Position numbers and translations under genes: made by a program | Notes under the pieces: model-generated | Databases searched by the model: none | Told to the model about the DNA's origin: nothing | What the model saw: the letters and a program-made list of their open reading frames with translations, nothing else | Shown here: piece after piece, positions 1 through 10,703 of the stretch | How the letters are laid out: every line of letters begins with the position of its first letter | How positions within the stretch are numbered: position 1 is the first letter of the stretch | NCBI RefSeq assembly: GCF_018449635.1 | Contig: NZ_JAAVUV010000003.1 | Span: forward strand, 1-64,000 | Direction: 5' to 3' | Length of the DNA stretch: 64,000 bases | From: Caballeronia sp. dw_276 | GTDB taxonomy: Bacteria; Pseudomonadota; Gammaproteobacteria; Burkholderiales; Burkholderiaceae

Positions 1-445
1 TCCGTATAACTGGGCCGTGTTGCTGATCATCATGCTGGCCGGTGCACTGATTCGGCAGTTCTTTGTGATGCGGCATCGTGGGCAGGTGCTTTGGTATCTG
101 CCGGTGATTGGTGTGTTGCTGATGTTCGGCGCGTTTGCCTGGACCATGCCGAAGGCCGTGCCGACTGTTGCGCCAGTGGCGGGTGCGCCCGGGATTCATG
201 TCGCCGATATTGAGCCGATCTTGCAGCAGCGGTGCGCGACTTGTCATGCTGCACATCCGACGATGATGGGCGCTGCGCCCGCAGGGGTCTTGCTCGATAC
301 GCCGGAGGCTATTTCCATGAATGCGCAGCGTATTTATCAGCAGGCTGTAGTGCTCAAAGCGATGCCGCTTGGGAACGTTACGCAGATGACCGATGCCGAG
401 CGGGCCAAGATCGCTGCGTGGTTTCAGGGTGGGGCTTTGAAGTAG
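1..445 (+). CDS. puuD: Urate hydroxylase PuuD, C-terminal part (5' truncated by window)
   Basis: The reading frame is open from the window edge, so only the C-terminal ~147 residues are present. They show a last hydrophobic segment and a tail with one c-type haem site, RCATCH, followed by a short class-I cytochrome c fold. PuuD proteins are membrane urate hydroxylases (urate to 5-hydroxyisourate) that pass electrons to a fused cytochrome c, and this tail fits that architecture. The assignment rests on the tail plus the neighbouring allantoin genes on the opposite strand. The catalytic domain lies outside the window and could not be checked. Confidence 0.8.
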   Translation, partial: PYNWAVLLIIMLAGALIRQFFVMRHRGQVLWYLPVIGVLLMFGAFAWTMPKAVPTVAPVAGAPGIHVADIEPILQQRCATCHAAHPTMMGAAPAGVLLDTPEAISMNAQRIYQQAVVLKAMPLGNVTQMTDAERAKIAAWFQGGALK

Positions 446-897
446 GTTTTGTTCGCACTCGGGTTAGTAGGTTGCGCGGGGATCGGAAGGTTGGCTGCGG
501 TTGGGTTGATGCCGGGTTGCTGCTTTCCAGGTTCTCGCGCGTTCCTTGTTAACTGATTTATTTGGCACTATTAGCCACTGTCCGTGGCGGGACTTCATTT
601 CTTTTTCCAACGGCGAAAAAGAAACGAAGCAAAGAAAACGCCTTTCCACAATTGGCTCATAAGTGTCCACAGCGTGCAGTTCCAACTATTTGGTACCCCA
701 AAAGCACGCTCGGCGCATAACGCCGAACACTTGAACCCCTCCCCCTCCGTACCCCTACATCCACACGCTTCGTGTTCTCGGGCAAGATCTACGCGCACAG
801 GACCCAGTACGCTTGAATTCTTCGTTTGCGTTCTGCGGCTTGGCAAATGTACATTTACCTGGAGACGGCTCTAAACACCCTGAACAGGCGCGCGAAA
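446..897. other. Non-coding region downstream of puuD with a long hairpin
   Basis: About 450 bases between the convergent puuD and allA genes. No frame here has a credible start or protein. It contains a 14-bp inverted repeat with one mismatch (594-607 with 615-628, 7-base loop) in a purine/pyrimidine-skewed stretch. The whole 560-830 block reads like a dispersed intergenic repeat of the kind common in Burkholderia genomes, but I cannot test copy number here. Confidence 0.4.
594..628. repeat. Long imperfect inverted repeat
   Basis: Arms 594-607 and 615-628 pair over 14 bases with a single mismatch around a 7-base loop. No T-run follows on either strand, so it is not a classic intrinsic terminator. 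It could still protect the puuD transcript 3' end or belong to a dispersed repeat. Confidence 0.5.
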
Positions 898-939
898 GCA
901 AAAAGCAGCGGCACGGCTTTGAACCGGCTCGCTGCTTTT
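898..939 (-). terminator. Intrinsic terminator after allA
   Basis: On the minus strand, 20 bases past the allA stop, arms 930-939 and 901-910 (10 perfect pairs) form a stem that is followed by a run of five T. It closes the purine catabolic operon. Confidence 0.75.
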
Positions 940-960
940 CGTCCACGCAAACTACTCTCG

Positions 961-1467
961 TTAGGTGCGACCAAAACCCTCGTCCATCAACCAGACCGAT
1001 TCATCCAGTTGCTGCTCGTTGAGATTGACCCCATCACCACCACGGTCAACCACAATAAAGTCACTGACTTCATCAAGCGCAATCAACGGATGATGCCAAA
1101 CACCCTTGGCGTAATTCACGCCCTGCCACCCGCGCGTCACAAATGCGCGAATAGCAGACGGATTCAACTCTCCAGCCGGCGCCACCACAACCAAATACGG
1201 TCGATCATTGAGCGGCACGAACGCCTGACTTCCCAACGGATGCCGCTCGAGCATCAATACCTCAAACGGCAACACGCGCGGCTGCCCGCGAAACAGGTTC
1301 ACGAGCGGACGGCCACCTTCATCTTCCACATCGATACGAGCAAGATCGTGGAAACGCATCGTCGTCCCGAGATTGATCGGGATCTGCTTCGCTCCCTCAA
1401 GCTCGATCACATCGCCGAACGCCTCGAAGGCGGCCTTGGTCAGAGGTTCAATCACCAGCTTTTTCAT
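961..1467 (-). CDS. allA: Ureidoglycolate lyase
   Basis: The 168-residue product matches the AllA family, which splits ureidoglycolate into glyoxylate and urea, the last step of allantoate breakdown by the allantoicase route. The start is the ATG at 1467 (MKKLVIEPL). A longer frame to 1539 would run into allantoicase and carries a non-conserved extension. It lies 28 bases after the allantoicase stop and is the last gene before a terminator. Conserved features include the early segment AFGDVIEL and the later WHHPL histidines typical of this cupin-like family. Confidence 0.9.
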   Translation of the reverse strand: MKKLVIEPLTKAAFEAFGDVIELEGAKQIPINLGTTMRFHDLARIDVEDEGGRPLVNLFRGQPRVLPFEVLMLERHPLGSQAFVPLNDRPYLVVVAPAGELNPSAIRAFVTRGWQGVNYAKGVWHHPLIALDEVSDFIVVDRGGDGVNLNEQQLDESVWLMDEGFGRT

Positions 1468-1495
1468 CGTGGAACCTGCTTCGTATTCAAGAGAA

Positions 1496-2506
1496 TCACG
1501 CCAACGTACCGAACAGACGCAACCGCGATACGCCACCATCAGGGAAAATATTGAATCGTACGTGCGTCACCGGACCCAGCGCAGCGATCTCCGATTCGAA
1601 CCCGTGCTGCTTGTCCATCTGCAACTTCTGCTCACCAAGCAAGACCGGCCAGAACATCGCCTGCGTCACGAGCGAACTATCCGTTCCACCCGTCACGTAA
1701 GCCGCCTGCAGCGAACACCGGTCAGGATAATTACCCTTGAAGTGGGCCGTATCGACTTCGATCTTCTTGATCACGCCCGGCTGCGCCAAGGCTACGATGC
1801 ACCAGTCGTTACCCGGCTCACGACGACGCCGCGTCTCCCAGCCGTCGCCCATGTTCACGCCGCGACCAGGCATCAGCAAGGTCGACGCCAAACCAAAATG
1901 CTGATTGTTCGTGCCAACCATATACGCGCCATTTTCCATGGCGGCCAGATCGAACAATTCGCTGCGGCTTGCGCTGCTCCAGTCGAGCTGCGGCTGACCA
2001 TAGACACGCAAGCGCGCAATGCCGCCATCGGGATAAATATTGACGCGCAAATGCGTGAACGGCTGTTCGTTCGCGACATCCACGTAATGATGCGTGTTGC
2101 CCTGCAACGTCATGGACGGCACGACTTCCGTCCACTTCGTTGACTGATTCGGCGCACCATCGGACACATGCGCGCCTTCAATGGAAGCCGCCGGCGGGAA
2201 ATTGCCGGTGAAGTGGCTGGTGTCGATATCGAATCCCTTGATCACGCCCGGCCGCGCCAGTTTCACCACACACCAATCGTAGCCGCTCACGCGCTTGCGG
2301 CGCGTTTCCCAACCGTCCATCCACTTGCCGTTATCGTCGAATTTCCCCACGATAAAAACAGCCGGATCCGGATTCAGCATGCGCTCTTTCGGCGCGAAAA
2401 AATCGTCGCTGGCTTCGAGCGCTTGCGCGCCGAGCCGCGGGTCCGCGAGGTTCACATAGCGACGCGTGAATTCGGGAGCGTTGGGATCGAGTGTCGGAAT
2501 GGACAT
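1496..2506 (-). CDS. alc: Allantoicase
   Basis: The 336-residue product contains two internal copies of the allantoicase domain. Each carries a DGWETRR motif, around residues 65 and 222, followed by a DWC(I/V)V strand. Allantoicase hydrolyses allantoate to ureidoglycolate and urea in the cytoplasm. Length and duplicated architecture are normal for the family. It is transcribed between uraD and allA in the same direction, which gives a complete route from allantoate to glyoxylate. Confidence 0.95.
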   Translation of the reverse strand: MSIPTLDPNAPEFTRRYVNLADPRLGAQALEASDDFFAPKERMLNPDPAVFIVGKFDDNGKWMDGWETRRKRVSGYDWCVVKLARPGVIKGFDIDTSHFTGNFPPAASIEGAHVSDGAPNQSTKWTEVVPSMTLQGNTHHYVDVANEQPFTHLRVNIYPDGGIARLRVYGQPQLDWSSASRSELFDLAAMENGAYMVGTNNQHFGLASTLLMPGRGVNMGDGWETRRRREPGNDWCIVALAQPGVIKKIEVDTAHFKGNYPDRCSLQAAYVTGGTDSSLVTQAMFWPVLLGEQKLQMDKQHGFESEIAALGPVTHVRFNIFPDGGVSRLRLFGTLA

Positions 2507-2543
2507 GAGGTTCCTTGAAGGAGTTGAAGGCGGCGTGTGCCGT

Positions 2544-3065
2544 TCAGGCGACGATCAGATCGTCGAGCCTGAAGCGCGCTATCCGGTAGATTTGCTGCAG
2601 ACTTTCGCGCAACTCGACATCGCGGCTGTGATGCAACCGCGCTTGAAAGTTGGCGATGATGCCGTGACGATCAAACCCGCGCACGGCCAAAATAAATGGG
2701 AAACCAAACTTCTCGCGATAATCCGCGTTAAGCGCCTGCAAAGTATCGAACTCTTCTTGCGTGCACAGATCGAGGCCGGCGCCGCTTTGCTCGCGCGTGG
2801 ATTCGTGGGTAAGTTCGCCACGCACCGCAGCTTTGCCCGCAAGCTCGGGGTGAACGTTGATCAACGCAAGTTGCCGGGCGTCGCCGGCGTTATCGACTAT
2901 TGACGCCATTGTTTTATAAAGCGCATCGATACTCGCAAACGGCCGCTTGCCCACCGCTTCCTCGGCAACCCATCGCGAGTGCTCGAAGATGCCCGAAAGC
3001 GCGCCGACAAAATCGTCCGCGTTCGATGCGTTGAGTTGTTCCAGTGTCATTCTTACGTTCGTCAT
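2544..3065 (-). CDS. uraD: OHCU decarboxylase (2-oxo-4-hydroxy-4-carboxy-5-ureidoimidazoline decarboxylase)
   Basis: The product has about 173 residues with the family signatures [11 protein letters not shown] near residue 30, a HPELAGK motif and [10 protein letters not shown] near the C-terminus. UraD converts OHCU to S-allantoin after urate oxidation and hydroxyisourate hydrolysis. I place the start at ATG 3065, which overlaps the puuE stop (TGATG), so translation is probably coupled. An ATG just upstream at 3068 and another at 3050 are alternatives. No separate 5-hydroxyisourate hydrolase gene is seen in the window. Confidence 0.92.
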   Translation of the reverse strand: MTNVRMTLEQLNASNADDFVGALSGIFEHSRWVAEEAVGKRPFASIDALYKTMASIVDNAGDARQLALINVHPELAGKAAVRGELTHESTREQSGAGLDLCTQEEFDTLQALNADYREKFGFPFILAVRGFDRHGIIANFQARLHHSRDVELRESLQQIYRIARFRLDDLIVA

Positions 3066-4012
3066 CATGCGCTCGCTCCGGCGGTGCCCGCGTACGGATG
3101 ATGCTCGCGCCAGTGACGCGCGATATCCACGCGCCGTGTGACCCACACACGATCATATTGCTCGATGTGATCGAGAAAGCGCTGCAGCGCGCGGAAGCGT
3201 CCCGGGCGCCCGAGCAACCTGCAATGCATGCCGATGGACAACATCTTCGGCGCCTCGCTGCCTTCTTCGTAAAGCACGTCGAACGCGTCGCGCAGATAAA
3301 CGAAAAATTGTTCCGCCGTATTGAAACCCTGCGGCGTGGCGAAACGCATGTCGTTGGTGTCGAGCGTATAGGGGACGATCAATTGCGGGACCTTGGCACC
3401 GCCGCTCACCTGCACGTCCATCCAGAACGGCAGGTCGTCGCCGTAATAGTCGGAGTCGTACAGAAAGCCGCCATGCTCCGCCACCAGCCGATGCGTATTG
3501 GGACTATCACGTCCCGTGTACCAGCCAAGCGGTTTCACGCCCGTCACGCGCTCGATGGCTTGCATGCCAAGACGCATATGCTCCGCTTCTTTCTCGGGCG
3601 ACATGTCCTGGTAATGGATCCATCTGTACCCGTGGCACGCAATCTCATGCCCCAGTTCAACGAACGCGCGCCCGAGATCCGGGTGACGTTCAATCGCCAT
3701 GCCGACGCCAAAAACGGTCAATGGCAAGCCGCGTTTTTCGAACTCGCGAAGGATGCGCCACACGCCCGCCCGCGACCCGTATTCGTAGATGGATTCCATG
3801 CTCATGTGACGCGACGGATAAGCGGCCGCGCCCACGATCTCCGATAAAAACTGTTCGGACGCCGGATCGCCATGCAGCACGCAATTCTCTCCGCCCTCCT
3901 CGTAATTCAGCACGAATTGCACGGCGATGCGTGCGTTCCCGGGCCAGTTCGGCTGCACGGGATGTCGGCCATAGCCGATCAGGTCGCGTGGGTAATTCGA
4001 TTCGTTCGACAT
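3065..4012 (-). CDS. puuE: Allantoinase PuuE (polysaccharide-deacetylase fold)
   Basis: The 315-residue NodB-like protein carries the HEIACHGYRW motif at about residues 122-131, diagnostic of PuuE. This group are metal-independent allantoinases that hydrolyse allantoin to allantoate, unlike the amidohydrolase AllB. The start is ATG 4012 (MSNESNYPRDLIGYG). The reading frame upstream of it has no family similarity. The stop overlaps the uraD start. Confidence 0.92.
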   Translation of the reverse strand: MSNESNYPRDLIGYGRHPVQPNWPGNARIAVQFVLNYEEGGENCVLHGDPASEQFLSEIVGAAAYPSRHMSMESIYEYGSRAGVWRILREFEKRGLPLTVFGVGMAIERHPDLGRAFVELGHEIACHGYRWIHYQDMSPEKEAEHMRLGMQAIERVTGVKPLGWYTGRDSPNTHRLVAEHGGFLYDSDYYGDDLPFWMDVQVSGGAKVPQLIVPYTLDTNDMRFATPQGFNTAEQFFVYLRDAFDVLYEEGSEAPKMLSIGMHCRLLGRPGRFRALQRFLDHIEQYDRVWVTRRVDIARHWREHHPYAGTAGASA

Positions 4013-4181
4013 GGCTGGATCAGTGCGTGGAAGTCGATGGAGCCGCGCACGGTACCTGAGGACCCTGCATTGCACCCTGCGCGACGATAGGCCAGTTTAG
4101 CGAAAACGCATGGCCGCGCCCATATTCATACGCAGATATTGCGGGTCAGGCGGCAGGTATGATCTGCATTTGCTTAACGCG

Positions 4182-4916
4182 TTACTTAGGGCTGTATATC
4201 GCCAGGTCGCCATCGTATTGCTTAGGCAAAGGCCGCGCATAATCGCCGCGCTTGGCGGTTTTAAGCCTTAGCGAAATTAACGCCTCCGCCCACTTGACCG
4301 CGGTCGTCACGCCTTCTATTACCGGCGCGCCAATTGCATCTTCAATTTCATGGCAAAACTCGGCCATGCCGGCGCAGCCCAAAACAATGGATTCCGCGCC
4401 GTCCTCCACTAAAGCTTTGCGGCACTCATCGATAATGATTGAACGCGCTTCGGAACCAGGAATGTCAAGATCCAGAACTGCGACATCAGTGGCGCGGACA
4501 TTCTTGCAGAAGCGCTTCATGCCGTATCGCTCGGCCAGATGCCACGACATGGTGCATGTGCGCTTGAGCGTCGTCACCACAGAAAAACTTGGTGCAATAA
4601 CGCTCGCCGCATGCATTGCGGCTTCCGCTATTCCTATGACCGGACCGCTGGCCAGTTCGCGCGCGGCATAAAGTCCGGGGTCGCCGAAGCACGCAATGAC
4701 GTAACCGTCCATGCCCTCTTTCTCGCCCTTCTCTATTTCCTGCAGCAATGCTAAAGAGGCAAGCGCTTCATCGTAATAACCTTCAATGGACGGTGGCCCC
4801 ATCGACGCACTAACCGATATGACCGTGGTTCCATTCGATGCAACTTCTTTGGCGCAGCGATCCATTGCCCGCGTCATGCGTTCCGTCGTATTCGGATTGA
4901 TCAGTTTGATGCGCAT
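4182..4916 (-). CDS. Asp/Glu/hydantoin racemase family, probable allantoin racemase
   Basis: The 244-residue protein of the Asp/Glu/hydantoin racemase family has the two catalytic cysteines expected for a cofactor-free racemase: Cys76 (VIACFGDP) and Cys181 (VLGCAGMAEF). In purine clusters such proteins interconvert R- and S-allantoin so that a stereospecific allantoinase can use both. The start at ATG 4916 (MRIKLINPNT) is preceded by an AGAAGG ribosome site, which decides it over an upstream ATG at 4979. Hydantoin racemase is the main alternative, and the context favours allantoin. Confidence 0.8.
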   Translation of the reverse strand: MRIKLINPNTTERMTRAMDRCAKEVASNGTTVISVSASMGPPSIEGYYDEALASLALLQEIEKGEKEGMDGYVIACFGDPGLYAARELASGPVIGIAEAAMHAASVIAPSFSVVTTLKRTCTMSWHLAERYGMKRFCKNVRATDVAVLDLDIPGSEARSIIIDECRKALVEDGAESIVLGCAGMAEFCHEIEDAIGAPVIEGVTTAVKWAEALISLRLKTAKRGDYARPLPKQYDGDLAIYSPK

Positions 4917-4951
4917 TTCTACCTTCTTCTTGTCACGTGTGGAAAGCACGC

Positions 4952-4981
4952 TCATGCCACGCAATGAAACGCGTGGCATGA
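4952..4981 (-). repeat. Perfect 11-bp inverted repeat between permease and racemase genes
   Basis: Arms 4952-4962 and 4971-4981 pair perfectly around an 8-base loop, just after the permease stop. Only three T follow on the minus strand, so it looks more like an intercistronic mRNA-stabilising or partial-termination hairpin than a full terminator. Confidence 0.6.
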
Positions 4982-4988
4982 CGCTTCT

Positions 4989-6488
4989 TCAAGCAAAATT
5001 CGACACTGATTTTTTGTCCGCGATGATCCAGTAAAACAAGCCTGCCAATCCCGCGCCGATAAACCACGAGAAATTAGCCGAGCCCTGCAGCGCAGGAATC
5101 ATCACACATGCGACCGCGATTGCAGCGGCCGGAAGCAAGGCCGAAACCGCACGCCAGTTCACGCCGTTGCTGTACCAGTACCGTCCCGTCTCCGACGTGG
5201 TGTACAACTCTTCCACGTTGAACTTGCCGCGCTTCATCAAGTAGAAGTCGACGATCAGCACGCCGTACAACGGTCCGATAAAACTGCCGAGCACATCGAG
5301 CGTGTAGTGGATCACAGCCGGGTTGTTAAAGAGGTTCCATGGCGTGATGAAAATCGATGCCACCGCCGCCATCATCCCGCCCATGCGCCAGCTGATCAGG
5401 CGCGGCGCAACGTTCGAAAAATCGAATGCCGGCGAAACAAAATTCGCGACGATGTTGATACCAATAGTCGCTATCGTGAAAGTCAAGGCGCCGAGGATGA
5501 CCGCCGTGGGCTGGTCGATACGGCCGACGGTTTCGACCGGGTCCGTGATCAGTTGACCAAACACCGGCAAGGTCGCGGCGGTTGTCACAACAGTAACCAG
5601 CGAGAACGCGAGAAAATTGACCGGCAATCCCCAGAAGTTGCCGCGCTTCACGCTTTTGTAGCTTTTGCAGTATCGCGAGAAGTCGCCGAAGTTGAGCATC
5701 GGTCCGGAGAAGTAGGACACGACCAGCGAGATCGCCGTGATCATGACGGGGACCACTTCCATGCCGTGATACTTCACCCCGCCCAGATTCAATCCGATGT
5801 TGCGCCAGCCCGCACGCCACACCATGTACCCGGCAAGGATGAACATCACGACATAAACCGCCGGCCCGGCAAAGTCGATGAACTTCTTGATCATCTCCAT
5901 GCCGCGCCAGAACACGACGGCTTGCAGGACCCATAACAACATGAAACCCGCCCAGCCGAGCGCGGATAGCCCGGCAAAACCGTGGTTATGGACATCGGCG
6001 TAAGGCATCCATTGCGGCATGAATTTCAGCAACACGATCACGAGCGCACTGGAAGCCAGGAACGTCTGGATGCCGTACCACGCGACCGCGATCAGTCCGC
6101 GAATCACAGCGGGAAGGTTCGCACCCAGCACGCCGAATGTCGCGCGGCATGCAACCGGATATGGAACGCCCGCCTGCTGACTCGGCTTGGCGATCAGATT
6201 GCAAAGCACGTTCACGATGCCGATCCCAACCAGCAACGAAACCAGCACTTGCCAGCTCGTCAGGCCTAACGCAAACAGACTACCAGCGAAGACATAGCCA
6301 CCTACGCTATGCACATCGGACATCCAGAACGCGAAGATGTTATAGGCGCTCCACGTCTGATGTTTAAGCGGCGCGAGGTCGTCGTTATAAAGACGATCGC
6401 TATATCCGGCGGGATATTCTGGATCTTGGTTTGAATCGTCGTAATCGGGTATGGCGGCACTGCCAGGGGTCGCGCTGAACTGAACCAT
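4989..6488 (-). CDS. NCS1 family nucleobase/allantoin:cation symporter
   Basis: The 499-residue membrane protein has about 12 hydrophobic segments. It is an NCS1 (Mhp1/PucI-like) transporter, shown by the N-terminal DLAPLKHQTWSAYNIFAFW stretch at about residue 37 and GxxYPVACRATFG near residue 108. NCS1 proteins import allantoin, hydantoins or nucleobases with Na+ or H+. Lying between the regulator and the racemase/allantoinase genes, it is most likely the allantoin or related ureide importer. Substrate cannot be fixed from sequence alone. Confidence 0.88.
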   Translation of the reverse strand: MVQFSATPGSAAIPDYDDSNQDPEYPAGYSDRLYNDDLAPLKHQTWSAYNIFAFWMSDVHSVGGYVFAGSLFALGLTSWQVLVSLLVGIGIVNVLCNLIAKPSQQAGVPYPVACRATFGVLGANLPAVIRGLIAVAWYGIQTFLASSALVIVLLKFMPQWMPYADVHNHGFAGLSALGWAGFMLLWVLQAVVFWRGMEMIKKFIDFAGPAVYVVMFILAGYMVWRAGWRNIGLNLGGVKYHGMEVVPVMITAISLVVSYFSGPMLNFGDFSRYCKSYKSVKRGNFWGLPVNFLAFSLVTVVTTAATLPVFGQLITDPVETVGRIDQPTAVILGALTFTIATIGINIVANFVSPAFDFSNVAPRLISWRMGGMMAAVASIFITPWNLFNNPAVIHYTLDVLGSFIGPLYGVLIVDFYLMKRGKFNVEELYTTSETGRYWYSNGVNWRAVSALLPAAAIAVACVMIPALQGSANFSWFIGAGLAGLFYWIIADKKSVSNFA

Positions 6489-6806
6489 GACTTCTCCTTG
6501 GATGAACTCGGCAATTGCGCCGCTTAAGGTCGTCGACTTCTGCGGCTTCGTCGTATGGCTACAAGGCGCCTTCGCACGGACTATGCGGGCGTTCTTATCG
6601 TCGATTCGTTTAGCGATCCAAGCCGCGCGCGTGAATCAGCGCGGCTGCAATTTGTATATTCAGCACGCGCGTTCAAGCGCATGCGTGCAGGAAACAAGCA
6701 TGGCGAAGGCACGCATCCATTTGATGCGGACCTCAAGGTTCATTCGACTTTTACTATAGGCTTAGCAGGTCGCGCCCATTGGAAAGGTCGCGCGGTAATA
6801 CATCGC
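6489..6806. other. Intergenic region with inverted repeat upstream of the permease
   Basis: This 318-base gap between the GntR gene and the permease must hold the permease promoter. It contains a perfect 8-bp inverted repeat, arms 6621-6628 and 6639-6646 around a 10-base loop. No T-run follows on either strand, so it may be an operator or RNA element. A GTCGAC core at 6532-6537 resembles the centre of the GntR-type site seen upstream of the regulator, but its flanks do not match. No gene seen. Confidence 0.4.
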
Positions 6807-7565
6807 TCAAGCGCTTTTCTCGCGCTCAGCAGCCTTCGGTCTGGCAAAGACTTCATGCAGATCAACCGCGCCGCGAGCGGGCCGGTCGAGCATTTTCATT
6901 TCCACATCCTGCAGATGGCGCGCCATCAGATCGGCGGCTTTTGGCGCATCGCCGGCATCGAGTGCGGCGAGAATGTCCTCGTGATCCTCGAAGCTGCAAG
7001 AGCTACGGCCAAGCGACTCATACAACGCAGAAATCAGCGTGGAGCGCGCCACGAGCCCCGACAGGCATTCGCATAAAACGGTGTTACCGGTAAGCTGGGC
7101 GAGCTCTTTGTGGAACTCGCCAGACAGCCTTATCCACGATGAAAAATCGCGGCTTTCATACGCTTTGCGTTCACGTCCGATGGTCGCACTGATCGATTTC
7201 AACCGGCGTGTTCCGTGCCCGCTGCAAATGCGCTCGACCACGGCCATTTCCACGATGCGCCGCATCTCGAACACTTCGTGCACTTCCTGCACCGACGGGC
7301 TTGCGACAAACGCGCCGCGGTTCGGCTCGAGATCCACTAGACGCTCGCTTGCGAGTTGCGCGAGGGCTTGACGCACCGTTCCGCGCTTTACATCGAATAC
7401 TTCGCACAACTGCGCTTCTGTCAGCTTGGCCGCCGGTGCCAGACGATGCTCGAGGATCGCGTCGCGAATGTTCGCTGCGATCGACTCGGCCGTCGCGGCA
7501 GCAGCCGGAACCGCATTGCCGATGACGCTTACCTTCGATAAATCTTTCAGTTTCGCTTCGGACAT
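6807..7565 (-). CDS. GntR family transcriptional regulator, FadR/FCD subgroup
   Basis: The protein has a winged-helix GntR DNA-binding domain in its first third (KLTEAQLCEVFDVKRGTVRQ) and an all-helical FCD ligand domain with conserved His and Asp/Arg residues. It is transcribed just upstream of, and in the same direction as, the ureide permease and allantoin genes, so it is the probable local regulator responding to an allantoin-pathway intermediate. I use ATG 7565. A start at 7592 would add nine residues and has no ribosome site. Two GTnnAC-type palindromes lie upstream. Confidence 0.85.
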   Translation of the reverse strand: MSEAKLKDLSKVSVIGNAVPAAAATAESIAANIRDAILEHRLAPAAKLTEAQLCEVFDVKRGTVRQALAQLASERLVDLEPNRGAFVASPSVQEVHEVFEMRRIVEMAVVERICSGHGTRRLKSISATIGRERKAYESRDFSSWIRLSGEFHKELAQLTGNTVLCECLSGLVARSTLISALYESLGRSSCSFEDHEDILAALDAGDAPKAADLMARHLQDVEMKMLDRPARGAVDLHEVFARPKAAEREKSA

Positions 7566-7611
7566 GATCGCGTTCGCCTGTATGTGATGCATCTTATGAC
7601 GGACATAAAAA

Positions 7612-7621
7612 CTGTCAACAA
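7612..7621. promoter_or_regulatory. Candidate GntR/FCD operator 1
   Basis: CTGTCAACAA fits the nTGTnnACAn pattern commonly bound by FadR-subgroup GntR proteins and lies 47 bases upstream of the regulator start, a position suited to autoregulation. Assigned by pattern only. Confidence 0.4.
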
Positions 7622-7741
7622 TTTCTCGCGGATTTTTTGTGAGTCATCCTTTTTGGCAAGCGAAATGCGCGTCCATATCCTTATAGAACAAGCCTCAGAA
7701 GGCAGGATTGGGTATTTCCCTTAATCCGACTGCAGCGTATT

Positions 7742-7751
7742 TTGTCGACAA
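7742..7751. promoter_or_regulatory. Candidate GntR/FCD operator 2
   Basis: TTGTCGACAA is a perfect 10-base palindrome with the same GTnnAC core as the site at 7612-7621. It lies in the non-coding stretch between the regulator and the terminator of ldcA. Confidence 0.45.
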
Positions 7752-7801
7752 TTTAAAGCACGAAACACGTGCATATTTGCCCGATTCCAGTGCGTGCATA
7801 C

Positions 7802-7827
7802 AAAAAAAGCGCCCTGCTGGGCGCTTT
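7802..7827 (-). terminator. Intrinsic terminator after ldcA
   Basis: Arms 7819-7827 and 7806-7814 pair over nine bases with a TGCT loop and are followed on the minus strand by seven T. It sits 19 bases past the ldcA stop and ends the ldcA-tadA-DUF1992 operon. Confidence 0.9.
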
Positions 7828-7845
7828 CCGACCAACCGAACGTCC

Positions 7846-9742
<1,897 letters not shown>

Positions 9743-9917
9743 CGGCGTATTGGGTGTCGGCGATCGGAATTGTCGAAGATTATTCGATCAAATGGATCGA
9801 GCCAGACTGTCACTTTTTGAGGGTTACGCTTCGCGGTAGCAGGGAAAGCCGGCCGCGTGCATAGCCGCGCAGGCGATCCCGGCGTCACGCGCTTCGGGGA
9901 TGCCACCAGCTAATCTC

Positions 9918-10703
9918 CTATTCTATCAGGCGCTTCGTGCCGGGCTGAATCGCCGTCTTGCGCGTATATCCCTGCGTGGCGAGCAACAGGCTGCGCGTGT
10001 ATTCATGCGTCACGTCTTGCTCGCGCACGGCTTCCACGGGAAGCTGCTCGACAATTTCTCCATCGCGCATCACAGCGACTCTCTGGCACAAGAATCCAAC
10101 CACGGCCATGTTGTGACTGACGAGGATCATCGTGAGATTGCGTTCGCGATGCAGCCGCCGCAGCAGATTCAGGATTTCCGCCTGCACCGATACATCGAGC
10201 GCCGACGTGGGTTCATCGAGCAGAAGCACACGCGGCTCCACGATCAACGCGCGTGCAATCGCCACACGTTGACGCTGCCCGCCCGATAGCTGGTGCGCGT
10301 ATCGAAAGCGAAATGCCGGACCGAGACCGACTTCGCGCAACGCATCCAGGATGCGTTCGTCGTGGCGATCCATGCTGTTTATCGACAGTGGTTCGCGTAA
10401 CGTCTGGTCGACCGTGAAGCGCGGATAGAGCGACCCGTACGGGTCCTGGAACACCATTTGTACATCGCGCCTGAACGCGCGGTCAACGCGTTCGCCGAGG
10501 ACGTGCCGGCCGATTCGCATCGAACCATTTGCAATGGGAACAAGCCCCGTCAACGCGCGAAGCACGGTCGATTTGCCCGATCCCGACTCGCCGACAAGTC
10601 CAAAGACCTCGCCTTCGTCCACATGAAATGTCGCCGAGCGCACGGCATCGGCGAAACCGGTCTTGGTTTTGAAGCGGACCTGCACCCCGTTTGCATCGAT
10701 CAT
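9918..10703 (-). CDS. ddpF: D-Ala-D-Ala dipeptide ABC transporter, ATP-binding protein DdpF
   Basis: The 261-residue ABC ATPase has Walker A GESGSGKST near residue 40, signature LSGGQRQR, and Walker B LLLDEPTSALD. It is of the OppF/DppF type, the second ATPase of a five-component peptide importer. The start ATG 10703 overlaps the ddpD stop by four bases. The usual OppF C-terminal extension is short. Substrate is inferred from the ddpX dipeptidase at the head of the operon. A general dipeptide role cannot be excluded. Confidence 0.82.
   Translation of the reverse strand: MIDANGVQVRFKTKTGFADAVRSATFHVDEGEVFGLVGESGSGKSTVLRALTGLVPIANGSMRIGRHVLGERVDRAFRRDVQMVFQDPYGSLYPRFTVDQTLREPLSINSMDRHDERILDALREVGLGPAFRFRYAHQLSGGQRQRVAIARALIVEPRVLLLDEPTSALDVSVQAEILNLLRRLHRERNLTMILVSHNMAVVGFLCQRVAVMRDGEIVEQLPVEAVREQDVTHEYTRSLLLATQGYTRKTAIQPGTKRLIE

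Noticed and set aside
584..1022. Several overlapping short frames after puuD on both strands
   Set aside because: They arise from a hairpin-containing, repeat-like intergenic stretch and disagree with one another. None has protein-like features.
6621..6646. Perfect 8-bp inverted repeat as a GntR-gene terminator
   Set aside because: It lies more than 150 bases past the gene and has no T-run on either strand. Kept only as an unexplained inverted repeat.
9821..9845. A fifth GTAACC-type ECF promoter (minus strand near 9835)
   Set aside because: The GTAACC is present but no CGAA occurs at the 16-base spacing.
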